From positions 1-64,000 of the forward strand of contig JANINJ010000075.1 in assembly GCA_024508855.1 (NCBI GenBank): a stretch of 64,000 nucleotides of DNA, written 5' to 3'. How positions within the stretch are numbered: position 1 is the first letter of the stretch; every line of letters begins with the position of its first letter. The position numbers and the translations under genes were made by a program. Origin of the DNA: Xanthobacteraceae bacterium. Lineage in GTDB: Bacteria; Pseudomonadota; Alphaproteobacteria; Rhizobiales; Xanthobacteraceae. Under the pieces are notes generated by a model. That model had not been told where the DNA came from, searched no databases, and was given only the letters and a program-made list of their open reading frames with translations. This document shows positions 16,776 to 25,418 of the stretch, in pieces.

Positions 16776-18748
16776 TGCCGGCCCATTTTGCTGCTGGAGC
16801 CGCCACCAAGCCGTTTCATGCCTGGATTCAGCCCGTCTTTGCCGTGATCGGTCCTGATCTTCGCGGCGAAGAGGTCAAGGCGCAATCGCAGACCGCAAAT
16901 TTCGGATTGATTGCCGTCTTGAGCCTGACAGTGGCGATGGCCCTGCTTCTGATCGTGGAAGGTCATGGAGCCGGGCGCCGCGGCAACGAAGATATGGCGC
17001 TGCTGCTGTTCTGGTCTGGGGTCGTTCTTCTCGTGGTCCCGATCAGCTTTCGCATCTCCTGGCCAAGCGTCGCCAGAGGCGAGCGTTTCTTTTTATTGTT
17101 TCTGCTCGTCGAGGCGCTGTTCTATTACAAGGCCGTCCATTCTCCGACGAGCTTCGTCGGTCATGACGAATTTCTGCACTGGATCGCCGCCGACGACCTG
17201 ATGACGGCCCGGCAGTTGTTCCTGTCCAACCCGCTTCTTCAGGTCGGGCCATCATATCTCGCACTGGAAATCCTGACGACGGCCGTGGCCGATCTGAGCG
17301 GACTGACGATCTTTGCAGCCGGAATGTTGCTCCTTGCCATCCTGAGGGGAACATTCGTTGTCGCCCTGTTTCTGTTTTACGAGCGGATCGCCGGATCCGC
17401 GCGCATGGCAGCCATTGGATGTCTGGTCTACATGGGCTGCTCCACTTTCGTCCTGTTCGAGGCGATGTTCTCCTACGAGAGTCTCGGCCTTGTGCTCTGC
17501 GCGCTGATCTTTGCGATCGAAGCCGCGTCCAAGGACCTTGCCGGGCAACAGAGACTGAAGGTCGTCAGCTTGATCGTGTTGCTGCTGGCAGCACTTGCGG
17601 TCACGCATCATCTCTCGGCGGCTTATGCCGCCATCTATCTTGGAGCCGTCGCGATCCTGGAGATTCTGCGCCGCGGTAGTTCGACGCGAAGCGACGCCAG
17701 GTTCGCAGCATTCACCGCAACCGTTGCCATCGTCCTTCCGCTTTTGTGGATGGAGGCCCGCGGCACCCATATCACCAACTATCTCGGGCCGGTCATCGAA
17801 GAGGGCGTGAAAAACCTCCTCGCGAAGCTCCATGGCATCGGACGTCAATCAGTGGCTATCACGAGCTCTTCGGTGCCGGCGCAGCCATTCGGCATGCGTG
17901 CGATCACCTTGCTCGCGGTGCTGCTGACGGCACTCGGACTGGCGACGGGCTTTTTCCGATCGCTGGCCTTGGCAGCGCCAAGCAGCGAGCGAACAGGCTG
18001 GCGCGCAATCGGGGACATTCTTGGACGCCGCTGGCGCGACAGCCGCATTGTGTTCCTCACAGTGCTGGCCTTCGGATTTCCGCTCTCGGTGGCCTTTCGG
18101 CTCAGCATCGGCGGCTGGGAAATCGGCAACCGGATGGGGACCTTTGCATTCTTCGGCGTCGGGCTGGTCGTCGCCGTGGGCATCGTCCATTACTGGCAGC
18201 ACAGTTTGCCGCAAGGGTGGCGTCGCATCGCACCAGCGCTTGCCTTGTCGATCATCGTCTTGGGCGGCGTGACGAGTTCCTCGCTCGATCCGATCAAGGG
18301 GCCTTACAAGGTCGGGGCCGATGAGCAATCGATCGAGCCCATGGGCATCGAAACGGCGCTCTGGACCAAGAACTGGCTAGGCGCGGGCAACCGCTTCACA
18401 TCCGACCGCATCAACCGTCTGCTCCTCGCCGGCTACGGGCGACAGGACGTAAGGGTTGCAGTCGCCGATGGGGTCGACGCCGGTCGGGTATTTCGAGCAG
18501 AGAAGCTGGACTCCGACGAATATTGGGCTCTGGCGAAAGGCCAGATCGATTTCCTGCTGGTGGACCTGCGCCTGTCGACGGCACTTCCGGTGCTGGGCTT
18601 CTATTTCGAGCCATGGGAGTTGAAGAGCACGAGGCCACTGTCGGCCACCGCGCTGCTGAAATTCGATCGCGTCAACGGCATTACCCGCATCTACGACAAC
18701 GGATTCATCGTCATCTACGACGTGAGGGGGCTGCATGAGCGCTCCTAG
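16766..18748 (+). CDS. Polytopic membrane protein, GT-C-like glycosyltransferase or polymerase candidate
   Basis: The 660-residue protein has about a dozen membrane segments spread over roughly residues 46-530 and a soluble C-terminal domain of about 130 residues. The first large outside loop carries VGHDEFLHW, with Asp134-Glu135, where GT-C enzymes hold their catalytic acidic pair. The C-terminal domain contains WTKNWLGAGNRFTSDRINRL, seen in membrane proteins of unknown function. I infer a GT-C enzyme using a polyprenyl-phosphate sugar, or an EPS polymerase (Wzy role), but no experiment supports a name. The start at 16766 has AGGGA upstream and overlaps the previous gene by ten bases; it overlaps the next by 14. 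Confidence 0.65.
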   Translation: MPLMPAHFAAGAATKPFHAWIQPVFAVIGPDLRGEEVKAQSQTANFGLIAVLSLTVAMALLLIVEGHGAGRRGNEDMALLLFWSGVVLLVVPISFRISWPSVARGERFFLLFLLVEALFYYKAVHSPTSFVGHDEFLHWIAADDLMTARQLFLSNPLLQVGPSYLALEILTTAVADLSGLTIFAAGMLLLAILRGTFVVALFLFYERIAGSARMAAIGCLVYMGCSTFVLFEAMFSYESLGLVLCALIFAIEAASKDLAGQQRLKVVSLIVLLLAALAVTHHLSAAYAAIYLGAVAILEILRRGSSTRSDARFAAFTATVAIVLPLLWMEARGTHITNYLGPVIEEGVKNLLAKLHGIGRQSVAITSSSVPAQPFGMRAITLLAVLLTALGLATGFFRSLALAAPSSERTGWRAIGDILGRRWRDSRIVFLTVLAFGFPLSVAFRLSIGGWEIGNRMGTFAFFGVGLVVAVGIVHYWQHSLPQGWRRIAPALALSIIVLGGVTSSSLDPIKGPYKVGADEQSIEPMGIETALWTKNWLGAGNRFTSDRINRLLLAGYGRQDVRVAVADGVDAGRVFRAEKLDSDEYWALAKGQIDFLLVDLRLSTALPVLGFYFEPWELKSTRPLSATALLKFDRVNGITRIYDNGFIVIYDVRGLHERS

Positions 18749-19493
18749 CCATCGCGATCTTTCCATGGCCTGTGCGTGGGCGACCGCCATGGTGGCGGCG
18801 GTAGCAATTACCGATAGCGTACTGCTTCGCGCCATCCTGTGCGTCCCCATGGTGTTCATTATTGTCGGCCACACGATTTTGCGGGCCATCGGAATAAGGA
18901 CCACATCGCTCGCCCAGCACGTGGCCTTTGCAGTCGGAGCGAGCCTCGCTGCCGGGATCGCCGGTGGCCTTGTCCTGAACGGCATCGACATCCTGACGCC
19001 GATCGGTTGGGCGATCTGGTTCTGGATCGTCACGATTGCCGCGTCGCTGATAGCGGTTGAGCGCGGCGAAAACTCTGATTTGCCATCATGGCCGCGACCG
19101 GCAGGAATTCGACCCTGGCATGGGGTTGCGTTCGCCGTAGCCGTATTGATCTCCACCGGAGCCTATGCACTGGCCGTTCGTGATGAATCGAGCCAGCAGC
19201 AATTCAAATATGTCGAACTCTGGATGTTGCCACCGACCAATGGCGGCGCCGCCCATCTCGCTGTCGGGATCCGGAACGCCGAGGCCAAAACCCAGCGGTT
19301 CGATCTTGAAATCACTCTCGATGATCAACCACTGGCGGTCTTTCGTTCGCTCGCTCTCGCGCCGGGCGACACCTGGACACGGGAGATCCCGGTGTCCATC
19401 GCGACCACTGCGCAGAAGGCAAGGGCCAGACTCTACAGATCGGACGACAACCGGCTCTATCGTAGCGTTTCGGCGCTGGTGCCCAGCGGCTGA
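18735..19493 (+). CDS. Small membrane protein, DUF1616-like
   Basis: The 252-residue protein has about five membrane segments in its first 150 residues (for example LLRAILCVPMVFIIVGHTIL and VAFAVAVLISTGAYALAV). An outside domain of about 90 residues follows, beginning FKYVELWMLPPTNGG with the LAVGIRNAEAKTQRFDLEI strand pair. The layout and the phrase YVELWML resemble DUF1616, a family known mostly from archaea and linked with surface-glycan genes; I am moderately sure of that. Its start lies inside the 3' end of the GT-C-like gene (14-base overlap), so the two are translationally coupled and probably work as a pair in the membrane. Confidence 0.65.
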   Translation: MSAPSHRDLSMACAWATAMVAAVAITDSVLLRAILCVPMVFIIVGHTILRAIGIRTTSLAQHVAFAVGASLAAGIAGGLVLNGIDILTPIGWAIWFWIVTIAASLIAVERGENSDLPSWPRPAGIRPWHGVAFAVAVLISTGAYALAVRDESSQQQFKYVELWMLPPTNGGAAHLAVGIRNAEAKTQRFDLEITLDDQPLAVFRSLALAPGDTWTREIPVSIATTAQKARARLYRSDDNRLYRSVSALVPSG

Positions 19494-19513
19494 AGGTAAA
19501 GGGAGATTCGCTT

Positions 19514-20791
19514 ATGCGTATCCTGCTGCTGTCTCAATTTTATCCTCCGGTGATCGGAGGAGAGGAGCGGCATGTTCGCAATCTCGGCGCCGCGCTGGCG
19601 CAACGGGGACATGATGTGGTCATCGGGACCACGATGCATCCGGGATCGCCGGAGATCGACTCGGACGGCGCAGTCCGCGTGCATCGCCTGCGCGGCACGC
19701 TTCAGCGGTTGTCGGGACTTCACACAGACTCCGAGCGGCGGCACGCGCCACCCTTCCCCGATCCCGAACTGGTATTGGCCTTGAAGCGGCTTGTCGCCGA
19801 GGAAAAGCCGGACATCGTCCATGCCCATAACTGGATCTACGCCTCCTTCCTGCCGGTGAAGCCTCTGAGCGGAGCACGGCTCGTGGTCACGCTGCACGAT
19901 TACGGCCTCGTCTGCGCCAAGAAGAATTTCATGCATCTGGGCGCGCATCTGTGCAGCAATCCGGCACTGACGAAGTGCCTGCCCTGCGCCACGCGCCACT
20001 ACGGCGCAGTGAAAGCGACCATCACCACGTTGGGCAACATGGGGTCGAGCTTCGCCGCCCGACGCATGGTGGATCGCTTCCTCCCAGTGAGCCACGCCGT
20101 GGCACGCAATACCGGCCTCACCGGAAGCAGCACCCCTTACGAGGTCATCCCCAACTTCGTGCCCGATGATGTCGGAGTGCCCGGCCCGGAAGATTCCATC
20201 CTCGAGCAATTGCCCCGTGACGGCTTCATTCTGTTTGTGGGCGATATGATGCGCCTCAAGGGTATCGATGTTCTCCTTAAGGCCTATGCCGGGCTGGAGC
20301 GGGCTCCGCCACTCATTCTGATCGGACGCCGAGCCCCCGACACGCCGGCCGAATTCCCCCCCAACGTCCACGCGCTGGGCACGTGGCCACATTCCGCCAT
20401 CATGCATGCATGGCGACGCTCCCTGTTCGGTGTGCTGCCGTCGGTTGGGCCGGAAGCCTGCGCTACCGTGATCATGGAGGCGATGGCATGCGGCAAGGCG
20501 GTTGTTGCAACAAATATCGGCGGCATGCCGGACCTCGTCGATACCGACGAAACCGGGTTTCTGGTACCCGCAGGCGACGCACAGGCGTTACGCCAAGCCA
20601 TGCAAAGACTTCTCGATGATCGCGATCTGCTGACCCGTCTGGGGATCACAAGCCTGGCCAGGGTAGAGCGCCTCAAGGCGGGTGCCGTCGTGACCCGGAT
20701 CGAGCAGGTTTATCGGGATGTCCTGCGCCCGGCCGCCAGCCGGACTCCGATTCCGGTGCACCAGATATCAGGAGGACCACCGTGCCGGTAA
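19514..20791 (+). CDS. Glycosyltransferase family 4 (second)
   Basis: The 425-residue GT-B transferase opens with LSQFYPPVIGGEERHVRNLG and has the donor-site segments LFVGDMMRLKGIDVLLKAY and GPEACATVIMEAMACGKAVV, with the E-x7-E pair. A cluster of cysteines (CAKKNF, CSNPALTKCLPCATRHYG) between residues about 135 and 160 is characteristic of one GT4 subgroup and could bind metal or form a structural loop. Gap to the previous gene is 20 bases with AAAGGGAGA as ribosome-binding site. It overlaps the flippase gene by ten bases. It presumably adds a sugar to the lipid-linked EPS unit. Confidence 0.92.
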   Translation: MRILLLSQFYPPVIGGEERHVRNLGAALAQRGHDVVIGTTMHPGSPEIDSDGAVRVHRLRGTLQRLSGLHTDSERRHAPPFPDPELVLALKRLVAEEKPDIVHAHNWIYASFLPVKPLSGARLVVTLHDYGLVCAKKNFMHLGAHLCSNPALTKCLPCATRHYGAVKATITTLGNMGSSFAARRMVDRFLPVSHAVARNTGLTGSSTPYEVIPNFVPDDVGVPGPEDSILEQLPRDGFILFVGDMMRLKGIDVLLKAYAGLERAPPLILIGRRAPDTPAEFPPNVHALGTWPHSAIMHAWRRSLFGVLPSVGPEACATVIMEAMACGKAVVATNIGGMPDLVDTDETGFLVPAGDAQALRQAMQRLLDDRDLLTRLGITSLARVERLKAGAVVTRIEQVYRDVLRPAASRTPIPVHQISGGPPCR

Positions 20792-22113
20792 CCGCCACCA
20801 AGACGGCCTTCGTGCGCGTGCGCGCAGCGCTTCATGAGAGCGCTACGCTCGCCACGAATTCCGGCGCTCTTGCGATTGGAGCCGTCGCAACCGCCGGTCT
20901 TGGCTTTGTCTATTGGTGGCTCGCCGCACGGATATTTCCGCCGGAGATGATCGGCAACGCATCCGCTCTCCTTTCCGTGGTCGGCCTCGTGGGACTGCTG
21001 GGCGAAGCGGGGCTCGGGACCTTGCTGGTTGGCGAGATCATCCGGCATCCGGGCAAGGCGCCCGCTCTTGTGGCTGCAGCAGCGTCGGTCGGGGTGGCAC
21101 TGGCGATCGGCCTGGCCTTGTCGTTCGTTCTCGGGGCACATTTTCTCGGCGCCGCCAACCTGATCGACGGATGGCTGGCAGGTACTGTGTTCGTGGTCGG
21201 CTGTGGTCTGACAGCTCTCACCATGGTCGTCGATCAGGCGTTCGTAGGAAGCTTGAACAGCACGGGTAGAATGATCCAGCAGGTGCTGTTCTCCATGTTC
21301 AAGCTGATGCTGCTCGCCCTCGTTCCCATCATCAGCCAGACATCCAGCACAGTGATCCTTCTGACCTGGGTCGCCGGTCTGCTGGCGTCATGGATCGGAG
21401 CAGATCTTGTAACCAGAGGCGGTGCGCGTCGTCTCATCGGAATTCCCGATTTTCGCCTGCTCCATACGTTCAAGCGCACAGTGTTCGATCACTACGCGCT
21501 CGATGTCACGTTGCAGGCTCCGGGCATCATCGTGCCCTACCTTGTGCTGGTGCTCTTGTCGTCGGCCACCACTGCAGCCTTCTCGGTGCTTTGGATGCTG
21601 GTCTCCACTGCCGCGGTAATCCCGGCAGTGCTGGCCACGGTTCTATTTCCGGTCGTCAGAGCGGGACCGAATAAATCCCGGCACCATTTCCTGGTGTCGC
21701 TCACAGCGTCGTTGCTGTTTTCGCTGGCTTGCGCCGTCTTCATCTTTCTCTACTCGCAGGAGATCCTGGCGATCTTCAATCCGGCCTACCGGGAGATCGC
21801 CGGGTCAGATCTGCGCCTTCTCGGCTTCAGTCTGCTGGGATCGACGCTCAAATTCCATGCCTGTGCAATGGCGCGGCTTGTCGACGCAATGCGCAAGGCG
21901 TCGCTTCCATTCGCACTCGGCGGCTTGCTGGAACTGGGCTTCGTGGTCGCCGGCGCGAAGATTGGCGGACTCGAAGGACTGGTGGTTGGCTGGACGATCG
22001 CCGTCAGCATCGAAGGCATATGCGTGTGCCTTATTTGGGTCTTCGCAGCGAACCTGGGTATTTCCACCAACCTTTCGCACAAATTCGCGGCGGCGCCGCC
22101 GCTCCAGATTTGA
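20782..22113 (+). CDS. Polysaccharide flippase, Wzx/MOP family
   Basis: The 443-residue protein is a polytopic membrane protein of the MOP superfamily with about 12-14 hydrophobic helices. FVYWWLAARIFPPEMIGNASALLSVV near the start and GLVVGWTIAVSIEGICVCL near the end are typical positions for Wzx-type flippases, which move undecaprenyl-linked repeat units to the periplasmic face. It starts with GTG at 20782, set by AGGAGG four bases upstream. Placement after the glycosyltransferases, in the same operon, agrees with the role. Confidence 0.88.
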   Translation: MPVTATKTAFVRVRAALHESATLATNSGALAIGAVATAGLGFVYWWLAARIFPPEMIGNASALLSVVGLVGLLGEAGLGTLLVGEIIRHPGKAPALVAAAASVGVALAIGLALSFVLGAHFLGAANLIDGWLAGTVFVVGCGLTALTMVVDQAFVGSLNSTGRMIQQVLFSMFKLMLLALVPIISQTSSTVILLTWVAGLLASWIGADLVTRGGARRLIGIPDFRLLHTFKRTVFDHYALDVTLQAPGIIVPYLVLVLLSSATTAAFSVLWMLVSTAAVIPAVLATVLFPVVRAGPNKSRHHFLVSLTASLLFSLACAVFIFLYSQEILAIFNPAYREIAGSDLRLLGFSLLGSTLKFHACAMARLVDAMRKASLPFALGGLLELGFVVAGAKIGGLEGLVVGWTIAVSIEGICVCLIWVFAANLGISTNLSHKFAAAPPLQI

Positions 22114-22256
22114 GGGATATCTCCAATCATGACTCATGATTGCCGACTGCAACCGCAACACCTGCTGCGCATCACTGTTGGATTCGCTGTCGTCAATTAC
22201 TTCGGCGGACCATCGGTCCGAGAATGGTTCAGCATCGGAAAGGGAGGAATTGGCCT

Positions 22257-23051
22257 ATGACCGTAAATGAATTCTCTGTGTCGCGCGCGCGGACTGCACC
22301 GCGCTATCCGCATCCCGGCGGTTCGACCGCGATCGGAAGCAATCTTGCTTATCGGCTTGGAAAGCTGAAAGACCTGGGACTGCTGCACGGTGTCTGGCTC
22401 GACTGTGGGTGCGCCAGCGGCGGCTACACCGAAGCCCTGGTTGCCTGGGGCGCGCAGAAAGCAATCGGCGTCGACCCGGTGCAATCGCGGATCGATGAAG
22501 CCAACGCCCGCAAGCAGGCCAACGACAAGAAGCTCGGTCGCCCCTTGGACGCGATCGAATACCACTGCTGCACGGACGACTTTCCATTGCCTGATGGGTC
22601 CATCGACGCGGCGCTGTTGAACGAGGTTCTGGAGCATGTCGTCGACGAGGCGGCTACGCTGCAGGAAATCCGGCGTGTGTTGCGGCCCGGTGGTCATCTG
22701 GTCGTAATGAGTCCAAATCGCTGGTTTCCGTTCGAGGGACACGGCATGCGGCTTATGGGCCGCGATTTCGGATTCCCGATCCCGCTGCTTCCCTGGCTGC
22801 CAAGCTCATGGTCTGCGCGCGCCATGGCTGCACGGAATTACTGGCCTCATGAATTGCGCGATGTCGTAGCTGCGGCCGGTTTCGAAATACGGAAGGTCGA
22901 TTACGTGCTGCCGGTGTTCGAACTCTACCCGTGGCTGCCAGCGGGGGTGATATCGACGTATCGACGGCTTATGCCGCAGATCGAAAAGACGCCGCTGCGA
23001 AAATTCGGGGTTTCAACTTTGATCGTCGCACGCCGGCCACTCAACTCCTGA
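22257..23051 (+). CDS. Class I SAM-dependent methyltransferase
   Basis: The 264-residue protein has the Rossmann-like methyltransferase core. Motif I is WLDCGCASGGYTEALVAWG, motif II GVDPVQSRID, and the post-motif LPDGSIDAALLNEVLEHV and VLRPGGHLVVMSPNRW segments match UbiE/Methyltransf_11 types. The ATG at 22257 has AGGGAGGA just upstream; the frame is open 39 codons earlier but that stretch is compositionally unlike the gene. It follows the flippase by 143 bases and is the last gene of the plus-strand run. It could O-methylate an EPS sugar, or cap chain growth. Confidence 0.9.
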   Translation: MTVNEFSVSRARTAPRYPHPGGSTAIGSNLAYRLGKLKDLGLLHGVWLDCGCASGGYTEALVAWGAQKAIGVDPVQSRIDEANARKQANDKKLGRPLDAIEYHCCTDDFPLPDGSIDAALLNEVLEHVVDEAATLQEIRRVLRPGGHLVVMSPNRWFPFEGHGMRLMGRDFGFPIPLLPWLPSSWSARAMAARNYWPHELRDVVAAAGFEIRKVDYVLPVFELYPWLPAGVISTYRRLMPQIEKTPLRKFGVSTLIVARRPLNS

Positions 23052-23125
23052 CATAGAAAGCACGTCGGCAGGACTCGGATGCGTTGCGATCGCCAGGACG
23101 AACGTTGCACGTCAAACGCTCCACC

Positions 23126-23258
23126 GTCGTCCCCGCGCAGGCGGGGACCCATAATCCCTGAGACTGTTGGCAAGGGAATGCTCGTTGTCCAAAGTCATGA
23201 TCGCTGCCCGCATCATGCACGACACGGCGTATGGGTCCCCGCCTGCGCGGGGACGACG
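23126..23258. repeat. Dispersed inverted repeat, GTCGTCCC(C/T)GCGCAGG type (copy 1)
   Basis: The left arm GTCGTCCCCGCGCAGGCGGG-GACCCATA is mirrored by TATGGGTC-CCCGCCTGCGCGGGGACGAC on the right, with about 75 unrelated bases between. Each arm is also a small hairpin (CCCCGCGCAGGCGGGG). The same design recurs at 46345-46481. Confidence 0.8.
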
Positions 23259-23474
23259 ATGATGATGACGCGACATCGCGCGTCAGTTGCTTGATGCACG
23301 GAAGCACGATCTCCGCCCCGACGTCCTGCTTCAGCGGATTTCGCCGCCGGCCTCCCAACCGCGTCCAGCTAGCAAGTGGCGGCCGCTCATAATAGTGGCG
23401 GACGGTAGCCCCTGTGGGCGGAGCGCATTGCCAATTCCGAGACGAATTCCATTGCGACGAACGCCATTGCATAA

Positions 23475-23506
23475 GGAAAGAGCCGCCTTTGCAGGCGGCT
23501 CTTTCC
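23475..23506. terminator. Bidirectional rho-independent terminator
   Basis: A perfect 13-base-pair stem GGAAAGAGCCGCC / GGCGGCTCTTTCC encloses the six-base loop TTTGCA. It stands 30 bases beyond the stop of the minus-strand exoF-like gene, whose transcript would read CTTTCCTTAT after the stem. It also faces the end of the plus-strand operon. Confidence 0.85.
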
Positions 23507-23535
23507 TCGGTCTTTCTTCTCTCTGCCCTTTTATC

Positions 23536-25263
23536 TCAGTCCTGCGCAATCGTGCGGCCGATCTGCTGGTTGACCTCACGCTTGGCCGGCTCCACCTCGT
23601 CGGGCGCTATCGGCGCCGACGATGTTGACGGCTGCGCGGCCGCCTCGCCTGCTCCCGCTGCAATGTTGACGAGATCGCCCGGCTGCAACAAGGTCATACC
23701 GTCGGCCGCGATGTTGACCGGCCCGCTCGTCGTGCGCCGCACGATTTGGAACATCGCACCACTCGCCTCCTTCGAGGGTATGAACGCAGCGCGCGTCACC
23801 GGCAAATCCTTCAGAATCCCTTCGCTGGTGCTGAGTTCGCGCTCACTCTCCGCGATCTGACGCTCGACGGCTTCAATCTCCACCGCGAGATCGTTCTCAA
23901 GATCAGCCTGAACCTTGAGGCCCTCCGCCGCCAAGGATGCGAGTCGCTGCTTGGCCATCCCGTACTGGTTGATGGCATCCTGCCGGCGCTGTTCGGCGTC
24001 AGACAATTCGCCCTCGACCTGGCTCAACACGGACTTCGCGACAATGTTGCGCTCCACCAGCACGCGCGTGTTGTCGACGCGCTCCTGACGTGTCTTGATG
24101 AGTTGATCGAGCGACGTCGTATGGCCATACATCAGAAGATCCTGCTTGGCGGACTCGACCGAACTCATGATCGCCTGCTCCCGGTCCTTGCGCGCCTGGG
24201 CGATGGCCTTGCGCCTATTGCTTTGCTCGTTGACGAGACTGGTGGCCTCCGTTGCTCCGACCAGATCGATCAGCCGAAGCGGAATCTTGGGTGTGGTCCC
24301 GTCCCGTTCAGCCTTCAGAACCGCGTCACGCGCGATCAGCTTCACGACGATACCCGCCGCGCCGCGCCGTTTCTGGATTTCCCGAACAGCTTCGACCCTG
24401 GTCCACGGGTCATTCGGGCCGCGATCGAGACCGCCAGCCATTGCGATAGCATGCAGGACCGTTGCACCGGGGACGTATTTGAACGAGCCGGGATTCTTAA
24501 CGGGTCCCAACACATAGATCGGCGCACGCTCCAACAGCACGACGTTGACCATGCCCTTCCGCCCAAGGAGATGCTCGAAAGCCTCATCCATGGCAGCGTG
24601 CGCCTGCTGCGCCGACCGGCCGGTGACCGAAATGGAGCCGAGCAAGGGAATGGAAACGGTGCCGTCCTCCTGGACGGTGTATTCGCCGCTTAACTCCGGA
24701 CGCAGCTGGATGCTGCGCAAAGCTGAGGGTGCACGCCCCCATTTGTCTTCTTCAACGTCTACGCGCTCATAAAACGCAATCTTGAGCTTATCGCCGACGC
24801 CGAATGCCAGCCCGGCCGTCGTGGACGGCGTCTCCAACGCCGTATTGACGGCTTTGGTTCGCTCGCTGCTCAGGCTGGCGTTGGGTTCGACGGCGACGGC
24901 ATCCGCTGCGATATGATCGGGCACATTCGACGATGATACGATGGATACAGGCGAGATGGCCGGCGGAGAATATCCGGCAATGGCTTGAACCGGTTGATCG
25001 TGCCGGCCAGCACTGGCGGCGAGAACTTTGTGCATGACGACATCGGAGACGCCACCGATGGAAATCTCACCGATCAGGTTTTTGTTTTTGATGATCCCAT
25101 CCACCAGCACTCCGCCAACGAGAACAACGGCGGCGCACCCGGACAATCCGACGGTAAGCAGAACAAGCTTCGCGATTGCTCTGCGGGAAGACGACCCGAT
25201 TGCCGTCAATGAAGACGACGACAGAGTCCAGGCTCGAAAGTGGAAATGGCGTTTGGCGTCCAT
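23536..25263 (-). CDS. Polysaccharide export protein, ExoF/Wza-like (OPX)
   Basis: The 575-residue protein belongs to the outer-membrane polysaccharide export family. A hydrophobic N-terminal segment (30-55), containing GLSGC that could be a lipobox or simply an anchor, precedes the polysaccharide export domain (about 152-245: FGVGDKLKIAFYERV, EYTVQEDGTVSIPLLGSISV). A SLBB domain follows (about 247-280: APIYVLGPVKNPGSFKYVPG). A long coiled coil (about 340-490), rich in Glu, Arg and Gln, then leads to a small C-terminal domain. The coiled coil after SLBB matches ExoF of rhizobia rather than E. coli Wza. It should form the export path for the EPS. No co-polymerase gene accompanies it here. Confidence 0.9.
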   Translation of the reverse strand: MDAKRHFHFRAWTLSSSSLTAIGSSSRRAIAKLVLLTVGLSGCAAVVLVGGVLVDGIIKNKNLIGEISIGGVSDVVMHKVLAASAGRHDQPVQAIAGYSPPAISPVSIVSSSNVPDHIAADAVAVEPNASLSSERTKAVNTALETPSTTAGLAFGVGDKLKIAFYERVDVEEDKWGRAPSALRSIQLRPELSGEYTVQEDGTVSIPLLGSISVTGRSAQQAHAAMDEAFEHLLGRKGMVNVVLLERAPIYVLGPVKNPGSFKYVPGATVLHAIAMAGGLDRGPNDPWTRVEAVREIQKRRGAAGIVVKLIARDAVLKAERDGTTPKIPLRLIDLVGATEATSLVNEQSNRRKAIAQARKDREQAIMSSVESAKQDLLMYGHTTSLDQLIKTRQERVDNTRVLVERNIVAKSVLSQVEGELSDAEQRRQDAINQYGMAKQRLASLAAEGLKVQADLENDLAVEIEAVERQIAESERELSTSEGILKDLPVTRAAFIPSKEASGAMFQIVRRTTSGPVNIAADGMTLLQPGDLVNIAAGAGEAAAQPSTSSAPIAPDEVEPAKREVNQQIGRTIAQD

Positions 25264-25418
25264 GGCGCGTCACTTTCTACTTCTACAGCAGCCATACCGT
25301 CCCGGGGTTGGGACGTAGGGCCTCCTATGCTGACCCTTCGGAGCCGGAGTCACAAACTCCCTTTGTGGGCACCCCTTTCGGAGTATTTCGCGCCCTAAGA
25401 ACAAGGCCTTGGTCCCAA

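Larger units (their letters stand above)
23052..23535. other. Convergent intergenic region with repeat and terminator
   Basis: This gap lies between the ends of the methyltransferase gene (plus) and the exoF-like gene (minus). It contains the GTCGTCCCCGCG inverted repeat (23126-23258) and a 13-base-pair terminator stem (23475-23506). No gene is seen. Confidence 0.6.

Noticed and set aside
23126-23258. CRISPR-like repeats
   Set aside because: Only two arms in inverted orientation, not an array of direct repeats with spacers.
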